Shown: positions 49,659 to 61,931, numbered from the stretch's first letter. The stretch: DNA of 64,000 nucleotides from Cytophagales bacterium (GCA_004293905.1 RDZE01000015.1:124001-188000), one strand, 5' to 3'. The notes: generated from the sequence alone by a model not told the origin. Program-made: numbers and translations.

Positions 49659-51298
49659 CGATTTTGGGCTTCTTGGATAAGTGTTTTTTTCATATTTTCA
49701 GTAGTGATTTTTATGAAATTGCCCTCTCCTGCTTGTGCTAATTTCTTCAGATTTTTGATTGTTTCAGGTTTTTGATTTTCTCCAAAAAGGAAAATGGTGA
49801 ATTTGATGCCTTTTTCTTTGTTCTCTTTTACCCACTGTTCCATGTTTTTATCTATGGTAAAATCGCCATCTGTGGCAAGTAGTACTCTATTATTACCTTG
49901 TTGTATGAAGTTATTTTGTGCTAATTGGTAGGCTAACTGTAGTCCTTGTTTGGCGTTGGTGCTACCGCTTGCACTAAGGTTGTTCATGGTACTGATGATT
50001 TGTTTTTTTTGCGCAGCTGAGGTGCTTTGCATAGCTATGCGTGCTGTTCCTGAATAGGTAATGATGCCTACATAGTCTTCGGGGCGCATAAGTTGCATGA
50101 GGTATTCAAATGATTTTTTCAACAGAGGGAGTCTTCCTTCCATATTCATAGAGGAGGATACATCTAAAAGGAAAACAAGGTGATTGGACGGGTAACCTTC
50201 TAAACGGTCTTCGGGGTTGTCTACTATGATTGGTTCTTCTTGCTCTTGTTGTTGCTTTTTTTCAGGGTACAAAACTTTGTATTGGTGTGGTTCTTCGGCG
50301 GCGTGTAATAGAGGTATATCGGCTAAGTCTACAAATTGGTTGTAGTTATCAATAAGTCCTGCTCCATATCTATTATATTTGTTAATGATTTCTGAATTGT
50401 AATAGTAGTATATTTTGCTTCGGTTGCCATGCATAGAAGGGTAGTAGGTATATTTCTGACTGAGGTAGTTTTTGGCGCGTGTGCTTATGGCATTTAGGCT
50501 ACTAAGTACTCTTTTGTAGCGTAAGTAGGGATCGTGTCCGTGATTTTCTCCATAGCGTTCAAAAGTTTGTAAGTAAGCATCCATGTTATTTTGGTAAGTG
50601 TTTATGAGGGTATCTAACTCTGTGATGTAGTTGATTATTTTTGTACTGTCTTTTTTATCAAGGTCATCTAATATTTTTTTACTTTCTTGCCAGCCTTTAT
50701 CGAGTGTTAGGGCTGTTTTGAGCCATTGGTTTTGGGGAGGTAGTTGGGGGAGGTATTTTTCTTGGTATATTTTTCTGACGGCTTCTACTAATTTTTCTTT
50801 TCGTTGGTCATATTCGTCAAACCAATATTCCATTTGCTCTAAATAGTGATAGCCTTTTTGAAGGGCTTGGTCTTGCGTATAAACTTGTTTCTGAATGTAT
50901 AGGCTAATACTATCACGATAGGATTGTATTTGTAGGGTACTTTCTTTGAGGTTTTTAAGCAGATTATGGAGTAGTTGGGTTTCTTCGTTGGTGAGTGTTT
51001 TTGTATCATTTATGCATTGTTGATATAATTCTTCGGGAATAATTTCATAGTAGTAAGGGTTGCTCCATACATCTTGATTATCAAATGAAAAATAACTTTT
51101 CCCACGCTGATAGTAGCCGTTTAGGTCTTGGTTAAAAGACTCTACTTCTTCATAAACCATCCAGAGCGGATGTATGGTTTCGTTGCAATAATCAATGTAT
51201 ATATTCAGCGATTTGATGGCATTAGGGGCTGTATTTTGGGCTTTTAGGCTAAAAAATAAGCAATAAAAACAAAAGAGGGTTACTAAACTATTTTTCAT
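49655..51298 (-). CDS. Exported protein with C-terminal von Willebrand factor A domain
   Basis: A 547-aa protein with signal peptide ~1-20. The long N-terminal part (~25-365) is helical and unrecognised. The vWA domain (~370-545) has the MIDAS 'FLLDVSSSMNMEGR' (DxSxS), the Thr in 'SGSTNAKQGL' and 'LLATDGDFTID'. Closest in type to secreted Ca-activated-channel-like vWA proteins. No MoxR partner is adjacent. It is divergently arranged to the fabG-like gene. Confidence 0.82.
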   Translation of the reverse strand: MKNSLVTLFCFYCLFFSLKAQNTAPNAIKSLNIYIDYCNETIHPLWMVYEEVESFNQDLNGYYQRGKSYFSFDNQDVWSNPYYYEIIPEELYQQCINDTKTLTNEETQLLHNLLKNLKESTLQIQSYRDSISLYIQKQVYTQDQALQKGYHYLEQMEYWFDEYDQRKEKLVEAVRKIYQEKYLPQLPPQNQWLKTALTLDKGWQESKKILDDLDKKDSTKIINYITELDTLINTYQNNMDAYLQTFERYGENHGHDPYLRYKRVLSSLNAISTRAKNYLSQKYTYYPSMHGNRSKIYYYYNSEIINKYNRYGAGLIDNYNQFVDLADIPLLHAAEEPHQYKVLYPEKKQQQEQEEPIIVDNPEDRLEGYPSNHLVFLLDVSSSMNMEGRLPLLKKSFEYLMQLMRPEDYVGIITYSGTARIAMQSTSAAQKKQIISTMNNLSASGSTNAKQGLQLAYQLAQNNFIQQGNNRVLLATDGDFTIDKNMEQWVKENKEKGIKFTIFLFGENQKPETIKNLKKLAQAGEGNFIKITTENMKKTLIQEAQNR

Positions 51299-51494
51299 AT
51301 TCTAATCAAATAAGTAAGGGAAAATAGAGGCTCACAAAGCTAAAAAAAGTTTAATTTTTTAGGACTTAAATACAAATATAATGATAGCAAATCAAAATAT
51401 TACAACATTTTCATTGGCAAGTAGTTGTATTGACATTATTTTCTACTTTATTTACAACTTTTAAAAAATTAACCATAATCTTTTTATTTATATT

Positions 51495-52247
51495 ATGAGC
51501 AAATTAGCAGGAAAAGTAGCCATCATTACAGGGGCTGCGCAAGGAATCGGCAGAGGAATTGCCGAACTTTTTGCCAAAGAAGGTGCTATTAGCATTATTT
51601 GGGACGTACAAAAAGATAAAGCCTTGGACACTGTTGCCAGCATTAAAAATATGGGGTACAAAGCTGATTTTATTGAGGGAGTTAATATCACTCAATTAGA
51701 TTCGGTGGAGCGTGCTGCCAAAGAAGTGATGGATAAATATGGCAAAATAGACATTTTAGTCAATAATGCGGGTATCGTTCGTGATGCTTCTTTTAAAAAA
51801 ATGACTTCTGAACAATGGGATTCTGTGATTGATGTGAATCTTACAGGGGTTTTTAATTGCGCAAAAGCGGTAAGCAACTATATGACAGAGGCAAACTATG
51901 GTCGCATTGTCAATATTGCTTCTATAGTAGGCATTACAGGTAATTTTGGGCAAACTAACTACGTAGCTGCCAAAGCAGGGGTAATAGGTATGACAAAGGT
52001 TTGGGGTAAGGAGTTAGGAAAACATAATATTACGGTAAATGCCATCGCACCCGGTCCTATTGAAACGGATATGTTTGCAACGATTCCCGAAGAAATGCGC
52101 AAAGGTATGATTCAGCAAGTGCCTGTTCGCCGTTTGGGAAAACCCGCAGATATAGCCAATGCCGCGCTGTTTTTTGCCTCTGACGAAACAAGTTTTGTAA
52201 CGGGGCATACAATGGTTGTAGATGGCGGTGCTACTTTAGGAGGATAG
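51495..52247 (+). CDS. fabG: FabG-like 3-oxoacyl-[acyl-carrier-protein] reductase
   Basis: A 250-aa SDR. 'TGAAQGIGRGIAELFAKEG' is the NADPH loop, 'VNNAGIVRDASFKKMTSEQWDSVIDVNLTGVFN' and the catalytic 'SIVGITGNFGQTNYVAAKAGVIG' (Ser, Tyr, Lys) match FabG closely, with 'APGPIETDM' and C-terminal 'FVTGHTMVVDGG'. It reduces beta-ketoacyl-ACP in fatty-acid synthesis or acetoacetyl-CoA in PhaB-like members. It is not in a fab cluster, so a second-copy role is possible. Followed by a strong terminator. Confidence 0.87.
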   Translation: MSKLAGKVAIITGAAQGIGRGIAELFAKEGAISIIWDVQKDKALDTVASIKNMGYKADFIEGVNITQLDSVERAAKEVMDKYGKIDILVNNAGIVRDASFKKMTSEQWDSVIDVNLTGVFNCAKAVSNYMTEANYGRIVNIASIVGITGNFGQTNYVAAKAGVIGMTKVWGKELGKHNITVNAIAPGPIETDMFATIPEEMRKGMIQQVPVRRLGKPADIANAALFFASDETSFVTGHTMVVDGGATLGG

Positions 52248-52278
52248 TTTTTAATTTACTTTTGGATTCATCGAAGAG

Positions 52279-52310
52279 AAAGACCTATGCGCAAAACATA
52301 GGTCTTTTTT
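52279..52310 (+). terminator. Intrinsic terminator of fabG
   Basis: Stem AAAGACCTATG / CATAGGTCTTT with a 7-nt loop and a T6 run, about 30 nt after the stop; may also serve the converging 52337-56803 gene. Confidence 0.82.
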
Positions 52311-52336
52311 GTTGTTAATAGTATATTTGGAATATT

Positions 52337-55300
52337 TTATTGTACTACAATTTTTCTTTCAGTAACTGTATTCCCATCAGAAATACGTACAATATAAATT
52401 CCTTTCAGGTAGCTTTTCACGTGGATAGTAGCTTGTAATTGGTTGGCTTGTAGGGCTAATATTTGTCGGTCTAAGAGTTGCCCTTGCAAACTCAATACTT
52501 CTACTTTTACCTCTTGGGTAGCAAAATTTTCTAATTTTACTATAAAATAATCTTGTGTAGGATTAGGGTATACCACCAAACTATTATCCAATGAGTTACT
52601 GAGGGCAGTTACCTGCAAAGCCCCAGAAGTTTCGTTGGCTTCGGTAGAGTAAGACGAAAAGCCATTGGTAGCAGTACCGCGCACACGATAGAAATATTTA
52701 TTGCCCAATACGGCTGTATTATCGGTATAAGTAAGCGCATTGGCGGCTACAGTGCCTATTTCGGTAAAGCCAGCCCCTGTTGTCGTAGAACGTTCTATTT
52801 TATAGTTCGCTTCGGCATTGGATTTGTCTTCCCAAGTAAGTGTTATACCATTACTACCATTAATAGCAGTTGCTTTTAAGTTCGTAGGCGTAGCCAAATC
52901 AACCACTTCATTAGAAAAACTTGATTTTCCTTGTGAGGCAGTAGCTCTTACCACATAGAAATAATCTTGAGCACTTTCTAAATTATTTTGGTCTGTAAAC
53001 GTATTTTGGTTAGCCCCTACAGAGCCTGCTAAGGAATAGTTACGCCCTTGCACAAAACTTCTCATCACTTCATAGCCACTTTCGTTGGTAGCGGCATCAG
53101 TCCATTGCAAAGCATTGGAAGTAGCATTCGTTGCGGCAAGTAAAGTCAAGGTAGTCGGAGAAGTAGGTACTGCTGTCAATCTTGCATTTGCTTCATTGGA
53201 ATATGCTGAGTTGCCTACTACATCGAACCCTGCTACACGATAGTAGTAAGTGGTATTGAAAGCAATTCCTGTATTGTCAGTCCAAGTAGTTGTATTGGCT
53301 GGTACTTGTGCCACTGTTGCAAAACCTGTTCCTGAGGAAGTGCTTCGTTGTATCACAAAACCTGCTTCTTTATCGCCATTGTCTTTCCAATTGAGCCTAA
53401 TCTGTGTCAAAGAAATGGCATTAGCAGTTAGTTCGGAGGGGGTAGCGGCGGCAGAAGTGCCTGTAGCCGTGCCTTGTACAAGCACTGCGAAATCGGAGGT
53501 AATGGCATCAAAAGGTCTTTTGTCAGCAGGGGTTGTAGAAGACGCAACCCCTACGGTAGTAGATGTGTACCAAACAAGCCTATAAACTGTAGTAGCATTA
53601 TTGAAGTTAGGCGAAATACGCACCCAATATTTTCCTGCTGTTAAGTTAAGCGTAGAAGGTAGTGTGACGGTTACTGTTCCGCTTGCACCGAGTGCGGGTA
53701 ATCCTGCTACATTACCACTTGTAATTCGGATAGAATCGCGCAATGTACCTACTGCCCCTGCATTATCGTTGTAGATAAATAAATCAAGGTTGGTGAGTGA
53801 AGCTGCTCCACTACCTAACGTAAAACAATAGGCTTGGAAAGCAGTAATAGCCCAATTTTGCCCTGTAGGTACTTCAAAATTTTCTATTGTAGCATAGCTA
53901 TTATCTGTATATCGCCCCATTCTAAAACCGCTGGAACTGATGGATAAGGTATTGATTTGGTCGTAAAGGACATTGGCAGCCAATATCTCATTGACGGTTA
54001 CCTTAAATATTTCATCTACAGTTTTGCCGTTAGAGGTAGCCCTGATAGTGATAAATGCCACGCCCGTTTGGTTATTGGCATAAGTAAGAGTAAGTACGTT
54101 GCCTGATATTGAAGGAGTTACCAAAGTGCCATTGGTATTGGCTTGTACACTTAGTGTAATAGTGGCATTTGTATTATCGGGGTCGCGAAAGAAGCCAGCG
54201 AGATTGACTACGGTAGGCGCATCGTTTTTGTAAGCTGATACATCGGCTATTTCGTTGACTGCTACTGGCGGCAAATCGCTATTGCCATAAAATGCTGAAT
54301 ACAAACCATTTGCGTGCGAAGCAACCGCTACCAATCCGTCTGTATCACGTGTTTTTATCATCATCACTACTGTATTGCCAATGAGGTCAGGAGATTGTTG
54401 TAGCCATTGTGTAGAAGTACCATTGAGCGTTTCAGTATAATAGAGCCCTGTACTTGTACCTACAAAATATCCTTTGGAAGCAGTATAGTTGATGATTTCA
54501 GCCCAACGTACCGAAGGACCATTGCCTGTACCATCGGCGTTTTGCTCTAAATTGCCACTTACATCTGTCCAATTAGTGCCGCCATCATTAGAGAACCAAA
54601 CACTTTTGACACCATAATTAGAGAAAACAACGATTACATTTTGCCCATTGTTTTCATCTACGGCAATGCTACTTACATAAGCCCCTGTGGGGAAAGAAGC
54701 CGAGTAAATATTAACGGCTGTTGGGTTGGAAGGGGCATTGTCTAAACGGAACAATTTACCCGCATTAGTGCCATAATATACAATACCTGCTGTAGGCGAT
54801 TTCGAAGCAGCAATGGTTGTAATAGTATTCCCTGTGCCTACATCTGAGTTAGAAAGCTGTGTCCAATTGGTGGCTGTTCCATTAAAGGTATAACCACTAT
54901 TGATACCATTCAAATTGCTATTGTAATATACATATCTGCCCGCAGGGTAATACATTTTATTAAAATCGGCAGGGTCTAAAATATAAGGATTGACGAACAA
55001 CTGCCCCGATGCGCCTGTAGCCGTACTGGGTTGAATACCATCAGCATCTGTAAAATTGCGTACATCTATGCCATCAAAACGCAAGATGCTTCCGTTTTGG
55101 GTAGAGGTGTATCGTCTGTGTCCATTGGTTGCTGCATTGGGCACTATGGCTACATAACAACCATCTCCCCCTCCAAATTCTTCGTACCAAATATCATTGC
55201 TTGATGTACCATAGGTAGTCCATTTGCCATTGTCCTGAAAACCTGCCATCATACGCATATCTCCTGCTGTATTTTCATCAATTGCTAAGCCATAGGCTTG

Positions 55301-56803
55301 TGTGGTAAAGTAGCCATTGTTTAGTGCTTTCCATACTACAGGGCTTGCAGTGATGTCTTCAGTAACACTAAGTCCGCCGTCATGTGCTGAAATGGCTTTT
55401 TTAGGGTTAGAAGGGAAGAATACCAAAGCGTGGTTATCGGGGTGGTGATTGGAGTAAGTAGACACATTATTTGCTGTAGCATACCCTCCTATCCAATTGA
55501 AGCGGTTGGGGTCAGTAGTTGCATTGACTGCCGTAGCAAAACCATTAGTGGTTCTATTGAGGTTGGTAGTACCTAAAAATAAATAATTGAGGTCATCAGG
55601 CTTTACTTTTACATATTGATTATAAATAGCTTGCCCCATATTGCCTACACTTCCGCCATAGGTGGGCAAGTTAGGGCTTAAATTTTCCCAAATACTTGTG
55701 CTGTGGCTATATTTAAGCAATCCAAAACCGTTGGTATTTCCTGTTCCGCCTGTCATAGCCAAGAAGAAAAAGAAAGTATTAGGGGCGGAGCTTACATTGG
55801 CAATCACTACACGTGTATAAGCAGAAGGAGCTGCTGCAAAAGCGTTCAGAGCACTGGGCGTAATGTCTACCCAATTGACGCCATTGTCGCTGTACCAAAA
55901 ACCTGCATTGGGGCTGGCAGCACTTTCAAGAGTAGCCATTGCTAAACCATTGGCATTGACAAGTACATCAGTACGTCTTATGGTAGTAGGAGTACCTGCC
56001 ACCGCTGCGAGTACTTTTGTCCAAGAAAGTCCGCCATCAGTGGAGCGCATAATACCTGTATAAGTAGCCGCCAAAATATGTCCGTTAGTAGGGTTAATGG
56101 CAATGTTCCAAATGTATTGAAAATCCCCCCCTGTTGCTGCTGCCCCAACTCCACCAAAAGTACTTCCACCACCTAAAACTGTGGGGTCAGAGTTGGTACT
56201 GGCTAATAAAGACCAAGTATTACCTCCGTCAGTAGATTTATAAATTCCGTTGCCACGATACCCCGCAGAACCTCCAGAGGCAGAATTGCCAGAACCTTCA
56301 CCTGTTCCAAAATACCATACATTGGAGAAACCGGGTCTTGGGTCTTGTATCAAACAAGTTACGTTATGAAATTGAGAAGAAGTAGTGGTTTTAGTCCAAC
56401 TATTGCCACCATCATCGCTACGCCACATTCCCCCTGAAACACCTCCAGCCAAAATGACATTTTCATTGGTTCTGTCAATGGCAAGCCCACGCGTGCGTCC
56501 TCCTACGTTGAAGGGTCCTCGCCTTGTCCAATTGGGTTGTGAGTTGCGCGCGTTGAAACTGGGTTGCAATTTCGATTCAGGCGAAAGCACATAGTTCAGT
56601 TCTTTGTTTCGAATATCATCAGGTATTTCACCCGTAAAAGGATTGATAAGCATACGTCTTTCGTACTCGATTCTTCCTTCGGGGTCATCTTTGATACGCT
56701 GTTGGGTAGTTTGCTCTACTTGAGCATACCCCACTGAATAGGCGAAGATGCTCATAAAAAACAAGCAATATCGCAAGAGTAAATAAAAGTTAAGATATTT
56801 CAT
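52337..56803 (-). CDS. T9SS-exported BNR-repeat protein with FnIII domains
   Basis: A 1488-aa protein. Signal peptide ~1-27; a BNR/VPS10-type beta-propeller ~70-820 with repeated Asp boxes (SDDGGNSWT, STDGGNTWS, STDGGLSWT, SNDGGTNWT); a cadherin-like/Ig region ~840-935 (DAPTVVNLAGFFRDPDN); a beta-sandwich ~950-1100; three fibronectin type III-like domains ~1115-1400; and a Por secretion tail ~1408-1488 ('VVYPNPTQDYFIVKL', 'GIYIVRISDGNTVTERKIVV'). The tail directs export through the type IX secretion system to the surface. The propeller is related in type to that of the 16314 gene. Enzymatic activity is not shown. Confidence 0.88.
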   Translation of the reverse strand: MKYLNFYLLLRYCLFFMSIFAYSVGYAQVEQTTQQRIKDDPEGRIEYERRMLINPFTGEIPDDIRNKELNYVLSPESKLQPSFNARNSQPNWTRRGPFNVGGRTRGLAIDRTNENVILAGGVSGGMWRSDDGGNSWTKTTTSSQFHNVTCLIQDPRPGFSNVWYFGTGEGSGNSASGGSAGYRGNGIYKSTDGGNTWSLLASTNSDPTVLGGGSTFGGVGAAATGGDFQYIWNIAINPTNGHILAATYTGIMRSTDGGLSWTKVLAAVAGTPTTIRRTDVLVNANGLAMATLESAASPNAGFWYSDNGVNWVDITPSALNAFAAAPSAYTRVVIANVSSAPNTFFFFLAMTGGTGNTNGFGLLKYSHSTSIWENLSPNLPTYGGSVGNMGQAIYNQYVKVKPDDLNYLFLGTTNLNRTTNGFATAVNATTDPNRFNWIGGYATANNVSTYSNHHPDNHALVFFPSNPKKAISAHDGGLSVTEDITASPVVWKALNNGYFTTQAYGLAIDENTAGDMRMMAGFQDNGKWTTYGTSSNDIWYEEFGGGDGCYVAIVPNAATNGHRRYTSTQNGSILRFDGIDVRNFTDADGIQPSTATGASGQLFVNPYILDPADFNKMYYPAGRYVYYNSNLNGINSGYTFNGTATNWTQLSNSDVGTGNTITTIAASKSPTAGIVYYGTNAGKLFRLDNAPSNPTAVNIYSASFPTGAYVSSIAVDENNGQNVIVVFSNYGVKSVWFSNDGGTNWTDVSGNLEQNADGTGNGPSVRWAEIINYTASKGYFVGTSTGLYYTETLNGTSTQWLQQSPDLIGNTVVMMIKTRDTDGLVAVASHANGLYSAFYGNSDLPPVAVNEIADVSAYKNDAPTVVNLAGFFRDPDNTNATITLSVQANTNGTLVTPSISGNVLTLTYANNQTGVAFITIRATSNGKTVDEIFKVTVNEILAANVLYDQINTLSISSSGFRMGRYTDNSYATIENFEVPTGQNWAITAFQAYCFTLGSGAASLTNLDLFIYNDNAGAVGTLRDSIRITSGNVAGLPALGASGTVTVTLPSTLNLTAGKYWVRISPNFNNATTVYRLVWYTSTTVGVASSTTPADKRPFDAITSDFAVLVQGTATGTSAAATPSELTANAISLTQIRLNWKDNGDKEAGFVIQRSTSSGTGFATVAQVPANTTTWTDNTGIAFNTTYYYRVAGFDVVGNSAYSNEANARLTAVPTSPTTLTLLAATNATSNALQWTDAATNESGYEVMRSFVQGRNYSLAGSVGANQNTFTDQNNLESAQDYFYVVRATASQGKSSFSNEVVDLATPTNLKATAINGSNGITLTWEDKSNAEANYKIERSTTTGAGFTEIGTVAANALTYTDNTAVLGNKYFYRVRGTATNGFSSYSTEANETSGALQVTALSNSLDNSLVVYPNPTQDYFIVKLENFATQEVKVEVLSLQGQLLDRQILALQANQLQATIHVKSYLKGIYIVRISDGNTVTERKIVVQ

Positions 56804-56877
56804 AGGTTATTAAACAAAAAGAGAGTTTATTTTTAAGATAACTATATGTGATTAAACAATGTTCTATAAACAAATTG

Positions 56878-57297
56878 TTATTTTTCATATTGTAAAATCG
56901 TGTAATTGGCTCCTTTGGCAGCTTCTGGGCGTATAAAAGCAGTGAATACATCTCCCTTTTTTAAGCCCGGTAAATTTACCTCTGGAAAAAGTTCCTTGTT
57001 AGTCATGAGCAATGTATAGGTAAAAAAGGCTTTGAAACTTTCCGTAATCGGAAAAGCATCGGCATCACGACCATAAGCCACAATTTCTATAAGTTGTACA
57101 GTAGCAATAGAAGGCATCCGAAGATATATATCTTTTGCCGTTTTATTTTTACGCTTCACGGGTTCTATCATCACAATTTTGGCTTTTATTTTGGCACAAC
57201 CCATCGGAATATCACTTGGTAATACGTCATAGGACTGAGCTTGCAAAAGATTGACAAAAAAGAACAATAGAAAAAGAATAGATAGAGATTTAAACAT
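56878..57297 (-). CDS. Small exported protein of unknown function
   Basis: 139 aa from the ATG at 57297, which begins the signal peptide (MFKSLSILFLLFFF...LQAQ); the frame reaches 57321. The mature part (~22-139) is beta-rich with 'GCAKIKAKIVMIEPV' and 'IAVVQLIEIVAYGRD'-like strands, and has no recognised domain. It lies between the T9SS protein and a divergent aminotransferase. Nothing in its context indicates a role. Confidence 0.65.
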   Translation of the reverse strand: MFKSLSILFLLFFFVNLLQAQSYDVLPSDIPMGCAKIKAKIVMIEPVKRKNKTAKDIYLRMPSIATVQLIEIVAYGRDADAFPITESFKAFFTYTLLMTNKELFPEVNLPGLKKGDVFTAFIRPEAAKGANYTILQYEK

Positions 57298-57397
57298 AAC
57301 TTTTAGTATTAAATTTGGCAAAAGTAATCAATAAAACACATAATTATCTTTTTTATTTTCTATTATTTCTTACAAAAACCATAATTTTGCAAATGCT

Positions 57398-58591
57398 ATG
57401 ACGAACACAAGACAACTTTTTCTTTCTTATTTGGCACAAACCAGCCCCAGCCCCTTAATGATAGATGTTTCGCACGCAGAGGGCGTTTATTTCTATGACC
57501 AAAACCAAAAAGCCTACCTCGACCTCATCGCAGGCATATCAGTAAGCAATGTAGGGCACAGACACCCTAAAGTAATAGCCGCTATAGAAGCACAACTCCA
57601 AAAATACCTACACATTATGGTTTATGGCGAAATGGTACAAAGCCCACAAGTTCAGTTAGCAGAAGCCTTAGTAAAAACATTACCATCATATATAGACAAT
57701 GTATATTTCACCAATTCAGGAAGCGAAGCCATAGAAGGAGCACTCAAATTGGCAAAACGATTTACCGAACGTACTGAAATTATCTCTTATCAAAATGCCT
57801 ATCATGGCTCCTCACACGGAGCACTTTCCGCAGGGGGAAATGAGTATTTCAAACAAGCCTTCCGCCCATTACTGCCTCACTTTCGTCATATTAGGTTCGG
57901 CGTAGAAGAAGACCTTTCGTACATCACTGAAAAAACCGCAGCCGTACTCATCGAAACCGTACAAGGCGAAGCAGGCATCAGAGTAGCCCAATCTACTTAT
58001 TTTGAAGCACTTAGCCAAAGATGCAAAGAAACAGGCACTCTACTCATCGTAGACGAAATACAAGCAGGCTTTGGAAGAACTGGTAAGTTTTGGGCATTTG
58101 AGCACTATGCACTCCAACCCGATATAGTAGTAGCGGCAAAAGGTATGGGCGGAGGAATGCCTATTGGCGCATTTATGGCAAGCAAAAAACTCATGCAAAC
58201 ACTCACCCACAACCCTATTCTGGGGCATATTACCACTTTCGGAGGACACCCCCTTTCAGCCGCTGCATCGCTCGCCACCCTACAGACCATTCAAGAAGAA
58301 CAATTAGCACAACAAGCTGAAGAAAAAGCACAATTATTTATACAATATCTACAACACAAAGCCATTAGGCAAATACGCCACAAAGGACTCATGATGGCAG
58401 TAGAAGTAGACTCTTTCGCACAAATACAAACCATTATACAACACTGCCTCAGTAATGGCTTACTCACCGATTGGTTTTTGTTTTGCGATAATTCATTACG
58501 CATAGCCCCACCACTCATCATCACACCCCCTCAAATAGAACAAGCATGTCATATACTTTTAGAAGCCCTCGATTTTAGCACTAAGTTTTGA
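57398..58591 (+). CDS. Class III aminotransferase (acetylornithine/ornithine family)
   Basis: A 397-aa PLP enzyme. 'ISVSNVGHRHPKVIAAIEAQL', 'NSGSEAIEGALKLAKRFT' and 'YHGSSHGALS' are substrate/PLP loops; 'LLIVDEIQAGFGRTGKFWAFEHY' carries the PLP-binding Asp; the Lys is in 'DIVVAAKGMGGGMPIGAFMASK' (~residue 250); 'THGTTFGG' appears as 'GHITTFGGHPLSAAA'. The closest group is acetylornithine/ornithine aminotransferase, but no arginine genes are adjacent, so the exact substrate is open. A -7-like TAATTTTG ends 9 nt before the ATG, implying a very short leader. Confidence 0.85.
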   Translation: MTNTRQLFLSYLAQTSPSPLMIDVSHAEGVYFYDQNQKAYLDLIAGISVSNVGHRHPKVIAAIEAQLQKYLHIMVYGEMVQSPQVQLAEALVKTLPSYIDNVYFTNSGSEAIEGALKLAKRFTERTEIISYQNAYHGSSHGALSAGGNEYFKQAFRPLLPHFRHIRFGVEEDLSYITEKTAAVLIETVQGEAGIRVAQSTYFEALSQRCKETGTLLIVDEIQAGFGRTGKFWAFEHYALQPDIVVAAKGMGGGMPIGAFMASKKLMQTLTHNPILGHITTFGGHPLSAAASLATLQTIQEEQLAQQAEEKAQLFIQYLQHKAIRQIRHKGLMMAVEVDSFAQIQTIIQHCLSNGLLTDWFLFCDNSLRIAPPLIITPPQIEQACHILLEALDFSTKF

Positions 58592-58599
58592 GAAAAATG

Positions 58600-58630
58600 T
58601 TGTAATTACATAAAAAAAACCTTATCTTTG
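58600..58630 (+). promoter_or_regulatory. Bacteroidota-type promoter for gyrB
   Basis: TTG at 58600-58602, 20 nt, TATCTTTG at 58623-58630; the -7 box is exact. The start point would be about 20 nt before the gyrB ATG. Confidence 0.7.
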
Positions 58631-58649
58631 TGCTTCATTTTTTGTATAA

Positions 58650-60608
<1,959 letters not shown>

Positions 60609-60629
60609 ACCATTATCTTATTTTTACAC

Positions 60630-61283
60630 ATGAAATTTTTTATAGACACTGCCAACCTTCAAGAAATTAAGGAAGCCAATGATTTAGGCGTACTCGATGG
60701 CGTAACGACCAACCCAAGCCTCATGGCAAAAGAAGGAATCAAAGGCAAAGACAATGTTTTTAGACATTATCAAGCCATTTGCCAAATGGTAGATGGAGAT
60801 GTAAGCGCGGAAGTAATTGCCACAGACTACGAAGGAATCATCAGAGAAGGTGAAGAATTGGCTGAAATACATTCTAACATAGTCGTAAAAGTACCTATGA
60901 TTAAAGACGGTATCAAAGCAATCAAATATTTTAGCCAAAGAGGAATTAAAACCAATTGTACGCTCGTCTTTTCAGCAGGACAAGCTATTTTAGCTGCCAA
61001 AGCAGGTGCTTCTTATGTATCGCCTTTTATTGGTCGTTTGGACGATGCCGGGCACGATGGGCTCGATTTGATAGCACAATTAGGTACTATCTTCGATAAC
61101 TATATGTTCGACACCGAAATATTAGCCGCTTCTATCAGACACGTACCTCACTTGATAGCTTGCGCCGAAATAGGTGCAGACGTGGCGACTTGCCCCTTGA
61201 ATGTAATTATGGGACTACTTAAACACCCTCTTACAGATATAGGATTGGAAAAATTTTTGCAAGACCACGCCAAAAATGTTTAA
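60630..61283 (+). CDS. fsa: Fructose-6-phosphate aldolase / transaldolase-like protein
   Basis: A 217-aa protein of the short TalC/FSA type: '[36 protein letters not shown]', the Schiff-base Lys in '[16 protein letters not shown]' (~residue 87), '[29 protein letters not shown]' and 'IIRHVPHL'-like closing strands. Small members act as fructose-6-phosphate aldolase or as transaldolase; sequence alone does not decide. Probably co-transcribed with gyrB. Confidence 0.9.
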   Translation: MKFFIDTANLQEIKEANDLGVLDGVTTNPSLMAKEGIKGKDNVFRHYQAICQMVDGDVSAEVIATDYEGIIREGEELAEIHSNIVVKVPMIKDGIKAIKYFSQRGIKTNCTLVFSAGQAILAAKAGASYVSPFIGRLDDAGHDGLDLIAQLGTIFDNYMFDTEILAASIRHVPHLIACAEIGADVATCPLNVIMGLLKHPLTDIGLEKFLQDHAKNV

Positions 61284-61307
61284 CTAAACTGAGTTCCAAA
61301 CTCAATA

Positions 61308-61353
61308 TAAAAAAAGCTATAAAACCTTGAAGTTCAAGAATTTATAGCTTTTT
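61308..61353 (+). terminator. Intrinsic terminator between convergent genes
   Basis: Stem AAAAAGCTATAAA / TTTATAGCTTTTT enclosing a nested CTTGAA/TTCAAG stem. It follows the aldolase gene and also faces the end of the minus-strand lipocalin-like gene, so it can act both ways. Confidence 0.75.
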
Positions 61354-61374
61354 ATATTTCCCTCTCTAAGAATA

Positions 61375-61815
61375 CTAAAAATTCTCGAGCGTCATCAATA
61401 CTTTTTTACCTCCCTCTTCATTTGAGAGCACCATTTTAGCCTCCGAAATCTCAATAATACTGAGCACTCCCGTAGACTTATTATCATTTTGGCTTTCAAT
61501 GGTAGTAAGCGTTTTGCCATCATCACTTACCTCCCATACACCCTTAGATATTTGTTTATCACCATTAAACGACATTTGAATCTCAAAAGAGCCATCTTTC
61601 TTAAAATCTAAAAAAGAATTGTTATACATGTCTTTCATCATCGTATCAAAAACTTTGCGTTGCTCTTCGCTTAAATTATTAGCCTCTGGAAAGTCAAATT
61701 GTGTGATTTTCCATTTTTTTGCTACCATCTGTTTTATTTTGTTTTGCGCTACCACTTCTGAAATGCTACCCAAAAATAGCCCCAAAAGCATCAAGGAATA
61801 AAATATATTTTTCAT
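61375..61815 (-). CDS. Exported lipocalin-like domain protein
   Basis: A 146-aa protein with signal peptide ~1-24 (ending VVAQ). The rest is a small beta-barrel pattern typical of lipocalin-like Bacteroidota proteins: 'KKWKITQFDF', 'FLDFKKDGSFEIQM', 'SKGVWEVSDDGKTLTTI', 'VLSIIEISEAKMVLS'. Ligand unknown. It is transcribed away from metF. Confidence 0.75.
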   Translation of the reverse strand: MKNIFYSLMLLGLFLGSISEVVAQNKIKQMVAKKWKITQFDFPEANNLSEEQRKVFDTMMKDMYNNSFLDFKKDGSFEIQMSFNGDKQISKGVWEVSDDGKTLTTIESQNDNKSTGVLSIIEISEAKMVLSNEEGGKKVLMTLENF

Positions 61816-61864
61816 TATCTTATAAAGTGTTTTATTCCATGAAACGAAGGCTTTTTTTCAATTG

Positions 61865-61898
61865 TTTGAATAATTATAACGAAAAATCTCTATTTTTA
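61865..61898 (+). promoter_or_regulatory. Possible promoter for metF
   Basis: TTTG at 61865-61868, 22 nt, then TATTTTTA at 61891-61898 (one mismatch to TAnnTTTG). If used, transcription begins near 61905, which would place the ATG at 61839 outside the message and favour the GTG start at 61932. Confidence 0.4.
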
Positions 61899-61931
61899 CA
61901 CCCAAAATTCAAAGATACCCATAACAATACA

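Noticed and set aside
61719-61931. Upstream 71 codons of the metF frame as part of the protein
   Set aside because: They overlap the divergent exported-protein gene and do not resemble the MetF N-terminus.
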